Source of the DNA: Halanaerobiales bacterium
Lineage (GTDB): Bacteria; Bacillota_F; Halanaerobiia; Halanaerobiales; DTU029
Length of the DNA: 16,588 nt
Direction: 5' to 3'
Assembly: GCA_016278415.1 (NCBI GenBank)
Contig: JADQBV010000058.1
Span: 1 to 16,588 of the forward strand
The notes under the pieces were generated by a model. That model ran no database searches. It was not told where the DNA came from and was given only the letters and a program-made list of their open reading frames with translations. Positions 6,944-15,132 of this stretch are shown here, in pieces (position 1 is the stretch's first letter; every line of letters starts with the position of its first letter). The position numbers and the translations under genes are program-made.

Positions 6944-6967
6944 CATTTCCTTTATTTGGTGAATATG
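6944..6967. promoter_or_regulatory. Inverted repeat between divergent genes
   Basis: AAATAAAGGA (6944-6953) and TCCTTTATTT (6958-6967) are perfect complements around CATT. It lies between the divergent ferritin-like and GGDEF-EAL genes, 103 bp upstream of the latter's apparent ATG. It resembles a regulator-binding palindrome more than a terminator, as no gene ends nearby. It does not match the Fur or PerR boxes that I know. Confidence 0.35.
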
Positions 6968-7069
6968 CATAATAGTTAATAATTTATGTACAGAGTTTAT
7001 GTTTAGCTAAATTAAAGATTTTCACTAATACCGGTATTTAAAAAATCGTTATAAGGGAAGTGTGTTATT

Positions 7070-7369
7070 ATGCAATTGTACAAAAGTAAAAATTTCTATA
7101 ACGAGAGATTCCTTATAAAATAGGATATATTAACCAGAAATACATATATTCATTACATAAAAACAAGTATTGCTGTTGTTTTATTTTTATCATTATCATA
7201 CCTTCTAAGACGAGAATTTAATATAGTAATCAAAAATTTTATACTTACAAGCCCTAGCATTAAGGGTATCATTGCACATATTCAAATATTAATCACGGCC
7301 TATCTTGTAATAGCTACCATAAATAAGGGATATCTTATAGCAGTAGTCTTAAACTTATTTGGAATAGCA
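7070..7369 (+). pseudogene. N-terminal membrane region of GGDEF-EAL gene, interrupted by amber stop
   Basis: ATG 7070 opens the same frame as the GGDEF-EAL protein and reads MQLYKSKNFYNERFLIK before a TAG at 7121-7123. The frame is then open for 82 more codons up to ATG 7370 and continues into the enzyme. The conceptual translation after the stop is clearly membrane protein: hydrophobic stretches SIAVVLFLSLSYLL and IIAHIQILITAYLVIATI, then YLIAVVLNLFGIAMVV crossing the Met at 7370. There is no ATG, GTG or TTG in this frame between 7124 and 7369. A weak AAGGGAAG (7053-7060) precedes ATG 7070. Reading: one base change has split a gene that would otherwise encode about 587 aa. A sequencing error or a rare non-standard start is the alternative. 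Confidence 0.6.
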
Positions 7370-8833
7370 ATGGTAGTTAGAACTATTATATTATATAAAA
7401 ATATATCCGCTTTGCCAGGAATAACTAATTATATAGTTAGTCTTATTCTTATTAGTATATTATTTCTATATAAAAAACGTATTTATGGACAATTTAAATT
7501 GTTACTAGAACAAAGAGAGAAACTTGAACATATGGCTTATCATGATAGTCTTACAGAGATACCTAACCGTAAAAAAGTTATTGATCATTTAGATTATCTG
7601 ATGAGTAAATCCTCAGAAAAATATAATAAATTTATATTAGTCTTTATTGATTTAGATAATTTTAAGAAAGTTAACGATTATCTGGGGCACTATGTTGGTG
7701 ATTACGTTTTGCAAATGGTTGTTGAACGTATTAGTTCCTACATTCATAAAGATGATATTTTGGGTCGTCTGGGAGGCGATGAATTTGCACTTATTATCGA
7801 GCGTAATTTGCAAAAAGAAGAAGTGCTATTATATATAGAAGGCATCAAAGATACCTTTGTAGAAGAATTTTACTATGAAAATAAGGATATACATCTTAAT
7901 GCTAGCTTTGGAATATCAGTATATCCATATGATGGTAGTGATTCTGGTGAATTATTAAAAAGCGCAGATATTGCAATGTATAGGGCAAAAAATGAGTCTA
8001 GTAAATCTATAGAGTTTTTTTCCAAGGATATGCAGGAAGGCTTTGTTGAAAATATACAAATAGAAAATGCATTGCAAAGTTCTATTATGAATAATGAATT
8101 ATATCTTGCATTTCAACCACAATATAGTGCCCACGAAGAAAAACTTAGGGGATACGAAGTCCTTCTAAGATGGAATTCCCCACAATTGGGATTTGTAAGC
8201 CCTGCTCAGTTTATACCTATTGCGGAGAAAATTGGTTTAATAAACAAGATTGGGGAGTGGGTTCTTAGAAGTTCATTACAGAAATTTAAAGAAATATATG
8301 AATCTTACCATATGAATTCTGTCCTATCCATTAACATATCAGTTACGCAACTTCTTGAAACAGATTTTGTTGGTACGGTAAAGAGAATAATTGAAGAAAC
8401 AGGGTTTGATAGTAGGTATTTAGAATTTGAAGTAACAGAATCCATATTCATATCTTATCCGAATTATGTTAAAGGTGTACTTAGTCAACTTAAACAGATG
8501 GGTATATCTATTGCCCTTGATGACTTTGGGACAGGCTATGCTTCATTAAGTTATCTCCTAAATATACCAATAGATACTTTGAAAATTGACAAGGTATTTA
8601 TTGACAGTATTAATAAATACAGTAATAAAAAGAATATTATAGGTCCAATTATAGAGATGGCTCACCAATTAGATATTATGGTTATAGCAGAAGGAGTAGA
8701 GACTAAAAGCCAGATGAACTATTTAAAGAATAAAGACTGTGATTTTATACAGGGATATCTATTGAGCAAACCAATTAGTGAAGAACAGTTAATTGAAGAG
8801 TTAGGAATTAATGATGTTGATGTTTCGTTATAG
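7370..8833 (+). CDS. Membrane GGDEF-EAL cyclic-di-GMP protein (N-terminally truncated frame)
   Basis: Bifunctional cyclic-di-GMP protein, 487 aa from ATG 7370. The remaining membrane segments (about 1-9 and 20-35) are followed by a coiled linker, a GGDEF domain (about 53-220) and an EAL domain (about 230-480). GGDEF is intact at 135-139, with LTEIPNR (61-67) and DLDNFK (94-99) in place, so cyclase activity is plausible. The inhibitory RxxD site is absent: HKDD occupies its position. In the EAL domain EVL (263-265), NISV, EVTES, DDFGTG (384-389), Lys405, EGVET (441-445) and QGYLLSKP are all present, so phosphodiesterase activity is also plausible. ATG 7370 lies inside a membrane helix and has almost no ribosome site, so it is probably not the original start; see the upstream entry. 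A terminator follows 86 bp downstream, so the gene is monocistronic. Confidence 0.85.
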   Translation: MVVRTIILYKNISALPGITNYIVSLILISILFLYKKRIYGQFKLLLEQREKLEHMAYHDSLTEIPNRKKVIDHLDYLMSKSSEKYNKFILVFIDLDNFKKVNDYLGHYVGDYVLQMVVERISSYIHKDDILGRLGGDEFALIIERNLQKEEVLLYIEGIKDTFVEEFYYENKDIHLNASFGISVYPYDGSDSGELLKSADIAMYRAKNESSKSIEFFSKDMQEGFVENIQIENALQSSIMNNELYLAFQPQYSAHEEKLRGYEVLLRWNSPQLGFVSPAQFIPIAEKIGLINKIGEWVLRSSLQKFKEIYESYHMNSVLSINISVTQLLETDFVGTVKRIIEETGFDSRYLEFEVTESIFISYPNYVKGVLSQLKQMGISIALDDFGTGYASLSYLLNIPIDTLKIDKVFIDSINKYSNKKNIIGPIIEMAHQLDIMVIAEGVETKSQMNYLKNKDCDFIQGYLLSKPISEEQLIEELGINDVDVSL

Positions 8834-8919
8834 CTAAGTATAATAATTACTATTTATATTATTTTTTGGATTCTTCAAAATGTTAATATTAAAGTTAAAT
8901 TTATTTATGTAATTGATAT

Positions 8920-8945
8920 GACAGCCTACTGGCTGTCTTTCTTTA
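8920..8945 (+). terminator. Rho-independent terminator of the GGDEF-EAL gene
   Basis: GACAGCC (8920-8926), loop TACT, GGCTGTC (8931-8937), then TTTCTTTA. The 7-bp GC-rich stem followed by a T-rich run is a textbook terminator. Confidence 0.85.
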
Positions 8946-8971
8946 TGTGAACAAATTTTTCATTGCTTATA

Positions 8972-9016
8972 TAATGTTATTTAGTAAACATTTAAATTAT
9001 TTACTAAATAACATTA
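8972..9016. repeat. 17-bp perfect inverted repeat upstream of LacI-type gene
   Basis: The arms 8972-8988 (TAATGTTATTTAGTAAA) and 9000-9016 are exact reverse complements around an 11-base loop (CATTTAAATTA). It lies about 100 bp before the LacI-type gene and 27 bp after the preceding terminator. It is AT-rich without a T-run, so it is more likely a regulatory element or mRNA leader hairpin than a terminator. The left arm and loop contain GTAAACATTTA, which resembles a LacI/CcpA-type operator half. Confidence 0.5.
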
Positions 9017-9112
9017 AAAAAATTAGTAAAAAAAGAAGGAATTTTATTAATCTTATAGAATATATTATATTGAAAAGAGATTTAATTAAACTTTTAAAGG
9101 AGAGAGTTATAT

Positions 9113-10147
9113 ATGGCTATAACTATCAATGATGTAGCGATTAAAGCAGGTGTTTCTGCTTCAACAGTGTCTTTAGTATTAAATAATAAAGGTAATATTA
9201 GTAAAGAAACTATACAAAAAGTATATGATGCTGTAGAGATAACAGGTTATAATACTAAAAAATATAGCCATAAAAATAAAGATAGTAAAAAAAGTAAGAA
9301 GGTTGGTATTCTTTACAAAAATAGATTTAACGGACAGAATATTGTCAGTCATCCCTTTTATGGACAAATTATGGAGGGTATTGAAGAGAGTCTTCGGGAA
9401 CATAATTTCCATATTTTTTTTAAAACACTCACAGGGAAATATGAATCTGATAGTATAGAAGTAAAGAAGTTAATACAGGACCAAGAATTAGCAGGCTTAA
9501 TATTAATAAGTTATGAAATATCTAAAGAAGTAATAATGGACATACATAATAATAGTATTCCCCTAGTATTGATTGATAATGAAATTTGGGATGAAAACAT
9601 AGATTGTGTTCTTAGTGATAATATTAATGGTGCAAGGAGAATGGTAAGCCATTTAATAGATAATGGTCACAAAAAAATCGCCTTTATATCTGGTCCTTTT
9701 TCTCATACCTGCCTTAAAGAGAGATATATAGGATATCGTCAGGCATTAGATGAAGCGGGTATTGATGTTAATAAGGATTATATAAGTATTCAGGAAAAGT
9801 CTCATTTTTTTGTAGATGAAGGTTATCAGTCTTTGAAGGAAATTTTTAATAATAATACGGATAAACCAACTGCTGTATTTACATCTGTCGATGCGCTTGC
9901 AATTGGTGCTATAAAAGCATTGCAGGAAATGGGATTTTCGGTTCCTAAAGATGTCTCTGTTGCTGGTTTTGATGATATAGTAATGTCTGCGCATACAATA
10001 CCCCCTTTATCAACAGTAAGAATTTTTAAAAGAGAGATGGGTAACTTAGCAGGAAAACGTCTATATGAGTTGATAAATGGGTCTAATATAAAAGCTGTTA
10101 AATTAATTGTTTCAGTTGAGATGATTTTAAGAGAATCCACTAGTTAA
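9113..10147 (+). CDS. LacI-family transcriptional regulator
   Basis: A 344-aa DNA-binding regulator. The N-terminal helix-turn-helix (ITINDVAIKAGVSASTVSLV, residues 3-22) is a standard LacI head. From about residue 62 (KKVGILYKN) a periplasmic-binding-protein-like sensor domain follows, with typical HLIDNGHKKIAFISG, AVFTSVDALAIGAIKAL and VSVAGFDDI segments. The hinge (GYNTKKYSHKNKDSKKSKK) is lysine-rich and lacks the usual A-x-x-L hinge helix, which is unusual. AAAGGAG lies about 10 bases before ATG 9113. The sugar-uptake operon starts 279 bp downstream on the same strand, and a palindrome lies between, so this is the likely local regulator, probably a repressor relieved by a sugar. Autoregulation is possible through the upstream inverted repeat. 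Confidence 0.92.
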   Translation: MAITINDVAIKAGVSASTVSLVLNNKGNISKETIQKVYDAVEITGYNTKKYSHKNKDSKKSKKVGILYKNRFNGQNIVSHPFYGQIMEGIEESLREHNFHIFFKTLTGKYESDSIEVKKLIQDQELAGLILISYEISKEVIMDIHNNSIPLVLIDNEIWDENIDCVLSDNINGARRMVSHLIDNGHKKIAFISGPFSHTCLKERYIGYRQALDEAGIDVNKDYISIQEKSHFFVDEGYQSLKEIFNNNTDKPTAVFTSVDALAIGAIKALQEMGFSVPKDVSVAGFDDIVMSAHTIPPLSTVRIFKREMGNLAGKRLYELINGSNIKAVKLIVSVEMILRESTS

Positions 10148-10281
10148 TATCTTCGTAACAATTAAATATATTAATAATAAATAAATACTAATTTTTAATA
10201 TGTCATTATTTAATTATACGTACATCTGGAAATTGTTTTCCATTATATAGCAATTTAACTTAACTATTTATTCTAATAATT

Positions 10282-10301
10282 TTAAACATTATGATGTTTA
10301 A
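10282..10301. promoter_or_regulatory. Candidate operator upstream of the sugar-binding-protein operon
   Basis: TTAAACAT (10282-10289) and ATGTTTAA (10294-10301) are perfect inverted repeats around TATG. They contain TATGAT (10290-10295), a possible -10 box, although no good -35 box is seen. It lies 126 bp before the binding-protein start and shares TAAACATT with the inverted repeat upstream of the LacI-type gene. This position suits a LacI-family operator. Confidence 0.45.
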
Positions 10302-10366
10302 GAAAAAAATGTAAATTTATATATGTTTATTTATTTTAAACAAGAATACTTTTAAGGAGGTGATTG

Positions 10367-10387
10367 TTGATAAAAACCGTTCTATAA
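10367..10387 (+). CDS. Candidate 6-codon leader ORF upstream of binding-protein gene
   Basis: AAGGAGGTGAT (10354-10364) is a full-length match to the 16S anti-Shine-Dalgarno complement. It is followed by TTG ATA AAA ACC GTT CTA TAA, encoding MIKTVL (an in-frame TTG at 10364 would add one residue). It lies 39 bp before the binding-protein ATG, which has its own good ribosome site. Ribosome binding here could protect the operon mRNA; a functional peptide is not implied. Confidence 0.3.
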   Translation: MIKTVL

Positions 10388-10426
10388 GTTTTTTGATGAT
10401 AATTTAAAATAATGAGGAGGAGTAAA

Positions 10427-11704
10427 ATGAAACGTATTAAATTTTTTAGTTTGATTACATTAGTTTTAGCTTTTATGTTAGCTTTTAGTGGTATTAGTAT
10501 GGCGGAAAGAACCTTAAAGGTGGCTGTTTTTCCTGATTGGGATTCACTAATGAAAGATTTAATTCCGGCTTATGAAGCTGAACATCCAGGCCTAAAAATT
10601 GAATTGCAAGTTCTCGGACATGCAGATCATCACAATCAACTTTTAATGGCTTTAACAACTGGTTCATCAACTCCTGATGCAACTGCTATTGATATTGCAT
10701 ACCTGGGTCGTTTTATTCGTGAAGGTGGTTTGTTAGATCTTTCTAAAGAACCTTATAATGCAGGTCAATATGCAGACGATTATGTTGATTTTTCTTGGGG
10801 CTTAGTTAGTACAGAAGATAATAGAACAATAGCCTTACCTATGGATGCTGCACCTGCTACACTCTATTATCGTGTTGACGTATTAGAAGAGGCTGGCATT
10901 AGTGAAACAGCTATTCAGGATGTTGAAACATGGGAACAATTAGTTGAATTCGGTAAAGAAGTATCTGCAGATACCAACGGTGATGGTAAAAATGATAGAT
11001 TCTTAATTGCTGATGCTTCAACAGTAGCGGAGGCCATTTATCGAGGTAATATTCCAGAAGATGAAGGCATTTATTTTGATAATGAAGGAAATAGTATCGT
11101 AGATAATGATAGATTTGTAAAGGCTTTTACCGTTGCTAAAAAAATAAGAGACGCTGGTCTTGATGCTAGAGTAACTTCCTGGACAAATGAATGGTATGAA
11201 GTATTTAAAGAAGGAAGTGCAGCAATTGAAATATCTGGTTCCTGGCTGGTGGGTCATATGCAAAACTGGATGGCACCGGATACTGCTGGTCAATGGCGAG
11301 CACAACACTTGCCTGAAGATAGCTATACTAGATGGGGTGGGACTTTCTGGGGTATTCCTAAGGATGCTGAAAATAAAGAAGACGCTTGGGAGTTTATAAA
11401 ATATATAACAAGAAGTGAAGAAATGCAGATGAAATCTCTAGAAATTGTTAATGCCTTCCCTGCATTAAAATCTGTTTATGAAAAGCCAATTTTTGATGAG
11501 CCTATGGATTTCATGGGTGGTCAAAAGGCAAGGAATTTATGGGTAGAGGTTACAAATAGAATAGATGTCGTAAATATTAATCCTAATGACCCAGTTGCTG
11601 AAGAAATTGTACTTTCAGCTTTGACATCTGTACTAGAAGAAGGACAAGACGTAGAGGAAGCATTAGCATCTGCTAAAGCTTTAATAAAACGTAGAACAAG
11701 ATAG
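10427..11704 (+). CDS. CUT1-type sugar ABC transporter substrate-binding protein
   Basis: Extracytoplasmic solute-binding protein family 1, 425 aa. Residues 1-26 form a signal peptide (MKRIKFF, a hydrophobic core, cleavage at ISMA-ERTLK) without a lipobox cysteine, so the mature protein is probably free in a periplasm. The mature start LKVAVFPDWDSLMKDLIPAY and the MALTTGSSTPDATAIDIAYL stretch are typical. DTNGDGKND (182-190) is an EF-hand-like calcium loop often seen in these proteins. ATG 10427 is preferred over ATG 10412 because AGGAGGAG (10415-10422) overlaps the latter's coding start. It is the first gene of a transporter-plus-enzyme operon next to a LacI-type regulator. The ligand is unknown; family members bind di- and oligosaccharides, glycerol phosphates or other polyols. 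Confidence 0.92.
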   Translation: MKRIKFFSLITLVLAFMLAFSGISMAERTLKVAVFPDWDSLMKDLIPAYEAEHPGLKIELQVLGHADHHNQLLMALTTGSSTPDATAIDIAYLGRFIREGGLLDLSKEPYNAGQYADDYVDFSWGLVSTEDNRTIALPMDAAPATLYYRVDVLEEAGISETAIQDVETWEQLVEFGKEVSADTNGDGKNDRFLIADASTVAEAIYRGNIPEDEGIYFDNEGNSIVDNDRFVKAFTVAKKIRDAGLDARVTSWTNEWYEVFKEGSAAIEISGSWLVGHMQNWMAPDTAGQWRAQHLPEDSYTRWGGTFWGIPKDAENKEDAWEFIKYITRSEEMQMKSLEIVNAFPALKSVYEKPIFDEPMDFMGGQKARNLWVEVTNRIDVVNINPNDPVAEEIVLSALTSVLEEGQDVEEALASAKALIKRRTR

Positions 11705-11728
11705 CACAACATCCTTTAATATAATTGT

Positions 11729-11757
11729 GGTGGTCGATTTTATTCGGCCACCCTTTT
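11729..11757 (+). terminator. Attenuator-like hairpin between binding-protein and permease genes
   Basis: GGTGGTCGA (11729-11737) pairs with TCGGCCACC (11744-11752), one G-T wobble, around a TTTTAT loop, followed by CTTTT. It lies inside the operon between the binding-protein stop and the ribosome site of the first permease. Partial termination would raise binding-protein mRNA relative to the permeases and enzymes. Confidence 0.75.
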
Positions 11758-11777
11758 AAGATAGGAGGCAAACAGAG

Positions 11778-12731
11778 ATGAATCATTTCAAACAAAAAAT
11801 AAGCTGGCTACAGGTTAAATGGGCCCCCTATATATTTATAAGCCCATTTTATATTTTGTTTTTAGCTTTCGGGTTATTTCCAATTTTATTTTCACTATAT
11901 TTATCACTTCATAAATGGCATGCTATCGGTGGTTTTGGTTCAATGGAATGGATTGGTTTGGAAAACTATATTTATCTGTTTACTGATCCATGGTTCTGGA
12001 AATCAATCTGGAATACGATATGGTTATTAGTAGTTTCAGGTCTACCACAACATCTAATTGCTATTCCTTTGGCTTTTATTTTAAATATGAAATTTATTAG
12101 AAATCGAGATTTTTTTGTTTCGTCATTTTTTCTGCCTTACATTACTTCTACTGTTGCAATTGCTTTAATTTTTTTCACTATCTATGGAACACAGTATGGG
12201 GTATTGAATCAAGCATTAGGGTACTTAATGAATATTCCAGTAGTGGCATGGTTTTTTAAAGATCTTTTAAATCTTAATCTACCAATTAATTGGTTAGGTA
12301 ATGCAAAATTTATTAAACCTGGGATATCTATGCTTTTAGTTTGGCGTTGGTTCGGATGGAATACTGTCTTATATCTAGCAGGTTTACAGTCAATTGATGA
12401 TAACCTTTATGAAGCTGCTAGAGTTGATGGAGCTAGTGTATTTCAGCAGTTCTGGCATATTACACTGCCATTATTAAAACCGATTGCTTTTTTCGCAGTA
12501 ACCTTGACATTAATAGGTACAATGCAGCTATTTGATGAACCATTTATTCTAACAAATGGTACTGGCGGAACTTCTCAATCAGGATTAACTACAGCTCTGT
12601 ATCTATATAGAACTGGTTTTGAATGGTTATATATGGGATCTGCTGCTGCAATGTCATGGGTACTATTTATATTTATAGGAGGATTTTCATTTATAAACAA
12701 TAAATTATTTGGCAAAGATGCATTAAAATAA
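11778..12731 (+). CDS. Sugar ABC transporter permease, MalF/UgpA type
   Basis: Integral membrane subunit of a CUT1 ABC importer, 317 aa, with about six membrane helices; the first is at about 17-43. The ATPase-coupling loop is YEAARVDGASVFQQFWHITL (211-230), a clear EAA motif. GGAGG (11764-11768) is 9 bases before ATG 11778. The stop is followed almost at once by the second permease gene. No ABC ATPase is encoded with it, so it probably uses a shared MsmX-like ATPase encoded elsewhere, as is common for CUT1 systems. Confidence 0.93.
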   Translation: MNHFKQKISWLQVKWAPYIFISPFYILFLAFGLFPILFSLYLSLHKWHAIGGFGSMEWIGLENYIYLFTDPWFWKSIWNTIWLLVVSGLPQHLIAIPLAFILNMKFIRNRDFFVSSFFLPYITSTVAIALIFFTIYGTQYGVLNQALGYLMNIPVVAWFFKDLLNLNLPINWLGNAKFIKPGISMLLVWRWFGWNTVLYLAGLQSIDDNLYEAARVDGASVFQQFWHITLPLLKPIAFFAVTLTLIGTMQLFDEPFILTNGTGGTSQSGLTTALYLYRTGFEWLYMGSAAAMSWVLFIFIGGFSFINNKLFGKDALK

Positions 12732-12750
12732 ATTCTTGGGGGTGAGAAGT

Positions 12751-13578
12751 TTGCTAAAAAATGTTTTTTCAAAGTATGTTCTTTATTTTTTATTATTTAT
12801 AATGGCTATGTTATCAATTTTTCCATTTTATTGGATGTTTGTTCTGGCAACCCATAATAGTACGAATATATTTGATGTCCCGCCTCCATTTTGGTTTGGG
12901 AATAGTATAATGGAAAACTATAGAAGTCTTATTGATGCTGTAGACTTCTGGACCAGTGTATGGAACAGTGTATATATATCAGTTATGGCTACTATAACTA
13001 CTTTGTTTTTCTGTAGTCTTGCGGGTTATGGCTTTGCAATGTATGATTTTAAATATAAAAATCAATTGTTTACATTATTGTTTATGACCCTGATGATACC
13101 ACAGAGAATAAATATAATTCCTTATTTCTTAATTATCGATTGGCTCGGTTGGCTGAGTACGGCACGTGCCATTTATTTACCAGGTATGGCTTCAGCCTTT
13201 GGTATATTTCTAATGAGGCAATATATAGGTAGTTCAATACCCAAAGATTTATTATATGCTGGTAGGATTGACGGCCTTAGTGAGTTTGGTATTTACTTTA
13301 AAATTGTTTTGCCATTAATAAAACCAATTATGGCGACATTAGGCATAATAACCTTTATTAATCAATGGAACAATTTTTTGAGTGCCTTGATTGTACTAAG
13401 AGACAAGTCCAGTTTTACATTGCCGCTTATATTGAGGTCTTTACAGGGTGTTACTAATACTGAATGGGGCGCTATGATGATTGGTACTGCGTTAAGTGTA
13501 TTTCCTTTATTAGTAGTATTTGTTTTTGCTTCAAAACGCATTATAGGAGGACTAACGTCTGGTGCATTAAAACAGTAA
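12751..13578 (+). CDS. Sugar ABC transporter permease, MalG/UgpE type
   Basis: Second membrane subunit of the CUT1 importer, 275 aa, with six predicted helices, the first at about 6-30 (VLYFLLFIMAMLSIFPFYWM). Its EAA loop is AGRIDGLSEFGIYFKIVLP (about 170-188), in which the usual EAAR is replaced by YAGR. Start: GGGGTGAG (12739-12746) is best placed for TTG 12751; TTG 12736 or GTG 12742 would put the ribosome site inside the coding region. It pairs with the upstream permease to form the channel. The aldehyde dehydrogenase gene begins about 45 bp later. Confidence 0.92.
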   Translation: MLKNVFSKYVLYFLLFIMAMLSIFPFYWMFVLATHNSTNIFDVPPPFWFGNSIMENYRSLIDAVDFWTSVWNSVYISVMATITTLFFCSLAGYGFAMYDFKYKNQLFTLLFMTLMIPQRINIIPYFLIIDWLGWLSTARAIYLPGMASAFGIFLMRQYIGSSIPKDLLYAGRIDGLSEFGIYFKIVLPLIKPIMATLGIITFINQWNNFLSALIVLRDKSSFTLPLILRSLQGVTNTEWGAMMIGTALSVFPLLVVFVFASKRIIGGLTSGALKQ

Positions 13579-13623
13579 GTAGGATATAGACTTTCTTAAT
13601 TACTATACAAGGAGTGTTGGAAA

Positions 13624-15084
13624 TTGGATATATATAATAAACTTTTTATTGATGGCGAATGGGTAGAGGCAAGTGAAAATGATTTTTTTCAGGCAATTAA
13701 TCCTGGAACAGAAGAGGTTCTTGCTAAGGTTAGTTCTGCAGGATTAAAAGATGTAGATTTGGCGGTTGCAACATCAAGAAAAGCCTTAAAAGGTTCTTGG
13801 AAAAATTGGGCTCCGGCTAAGCGTGGAAGAGTTCTTACTGCAGTAGCACAGGAAGTTCGTGAGAATTTAGAAGAGATGGCTATGTTATTGTGTAAAGAAA
13901 ATGGAAAAACTCTTGATGGTGCTAGAGGAGAAGTAGAGGCGGCGGCACGCTATTTAGAGTACTATGCTGGTCTGGCAGATAAAATTACAGGCTCTACTTA
14001 TGATTTAGGAAGTAAGCAATTAGATTTCGCTTTAAGGGAGCCTCTAGGGGTTACAGCACATATTATTCCATGGAATTACCCTATAGATGTATTTTGTAGA
14101 AGTGTTGCGCCTGCTTTAGCTGCAGGAAATACTTGTGTAGTAAAACCTGCTAGAGAAACTACTTTGATAACCATGGCCTTAACAAGTTTTTTTGAAAAAC
14201 ATGATCTACCTGCAGGTGTTCTTAATGTTATTCCTGGTCCAGGTTCTCTAGTTGGGGATGCATTGGTGAAACATCCTGATGTTGATGGAGTTGTTTTTAC
14301 TGGATCAGTATCAACTGGTCAGAAGGTTATTAAAAATACTGCAACTAATATTACACCTATCATAGCTATGGAACTAGGTAGTAAATGTCCAGCGTTGGCT
14401 TTTGTGAATAAAGATAATATTGATGGACCCGCTTCTGCAGCTGCAGGAAATTTAATATATAATACTGGACAATCTTGTGGGCAGCGTTCCCGTTGGTATG
14501 TTGAAAGAAGTGTATATGATTTATTTCTAGAGAAGGTAGTGGATAATCTTAAGGGAGTAAAAGTTGGACCAGGTATCGAATCAGGTGTAAATATGGGATC
14601 GGTTGTATCAAAGGCACAATATGATAAAATCATGAATTATATAAAGATTGGTAAGGAAGAAGGTGCAAGGTTAATACTTGGTGGCGGCAGGCCTAAAAAT
14701 TTGGATGATACTGGATACTTTATTGCTCCTACTGTATTTGCAGATTGTGATAACTCTATGACAATTGTACAAGAAGAAATATTTGGGCCAGTTCTGTCTG
14801 TAATTCCTGTTGATAGCCTTGAGGAAGCTGTTGAACTAGCAAATGATAACCTATATGGTCTTTCTGCAGAAATATGGTGTAATGATATTACTAAAGCTAA
14901 TTGGGCAGCTAAGCAAATTGATGCTGGCCATATATCTATAAATGGTACAGCTGCCTTTGGATTTGAAGTGCCATTCGGTGGTGTTAAAGAAAGTGGGTTT
15001 GGTCGTGAAGGTGGGCCTGAAGCAATATTAGAATACACAGTTGTAAAAAATATCTGGATTAATGCGGACTATTCAGATAAGTAA
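13624..15084 (+). CDS. NAD(P)-dependent aldehyde dehydrogenase
   Basis: Cytoplasmic aldehyde dehydrogenase, 486 aa, oxidising an aldehyde to a carboxylate through a thioester. Catalytic residues are all visible: Asn151 in IPWNYP, Glu250 in AMELGSKCP and nucleophile Cys285 in NTGQSCGQRS. FTGSVSTG (225-232) binds the nucleotide and EEIFGPV (384-390) is the usual cofactor-contact motif. Closest in type to betaine-aldehyde or gamma-aminobutyraldehyde-like ALDHs, but the substrate is open. Start is TTG 13624, with AAGGAG (13609-13614) 9 bases upstream; nearby TTG and GTG triplets are out of frame. Its place in the transporter operon suggests it oxidises an aldehyde derived from the imported compound, perhaps made by the SDR enzyme that follows. 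Confidence 0.93.
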   Translation: MDIYNKLFIDGEWVEASENDFFQAINPGTEEVLAKVSSAGLKDVDLAVATSRKALKGSWKNWAPAKRGRVLTAVAQEVRENLEEMAMLLCKENGKTLDGARGEVEAAARYLEYYAGLADKITGSTYDLGSKQLDFALREPLGVTAHIIPWNYPIDVFCRSVAPALAAGNTCVVKPARETTLITMALTSFFEKHDLPAGVLNVIPGPGSLVGDALVKHPDVDGVVFTGSVSTGQKVIKNTATNITPIIAMELGSKCPALAFVNKDNIDGPASAAAGNLIYNTGQSCGQRSRWYVERSVYDLFLEKVVDNLKGVKVGPGIESGVNMGSVVSKAQYDKIMNYIKIGKEEGARLILGGGRPKNLDDTGYFIAPTVFADCDNSMTIVQEEIFGPVLSVIPVDSLEEAVELANDNLYGLSAEIWCNDITKANWAAKQIDAGHISINGTAAFGFEVPFGGVKESGFGREGGPEAILEYTVVKNIWINADYSDK

Positions 15085-15132
15085 AATTTAGATTAATACG
15101 ATTGTAACAATGTAATGAAAGGAGGGATTTTA

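Noticed and set aside
7121..7123. TAG as a pyrrolysine codon
   Set aside because: Some Halanaerobiales-related bacteria use pyrrolysine, but GGDEF-EAL proteins have no known need for it, the codon falls in a non-catalytic N-terminus and no pyl genes are seen here. A nonsense mutation is simpler.
8981..8996. Catabolite-repression (cre-like) site
   Set aside because: AGTAAACATTTAAA matches the consensus only partly and lacks the central CG, so I treat it as part of the inverted repeat.
8947..9132. 61-codon ORF upstream of the LacI-type gene
   Set aside because: It has a GTG start without a ribosome site, is rich in Lys/Ile/Leu/Asn from AT-rich DNA, runs through the long inverted repeat and overlaps the LacI coding start.
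10360..10407. GTG-started 15-codon frame inside AAGGAGGTG
   Set aside because: The start codon overlaps the ribosome site, leaving no spacing for initiation.
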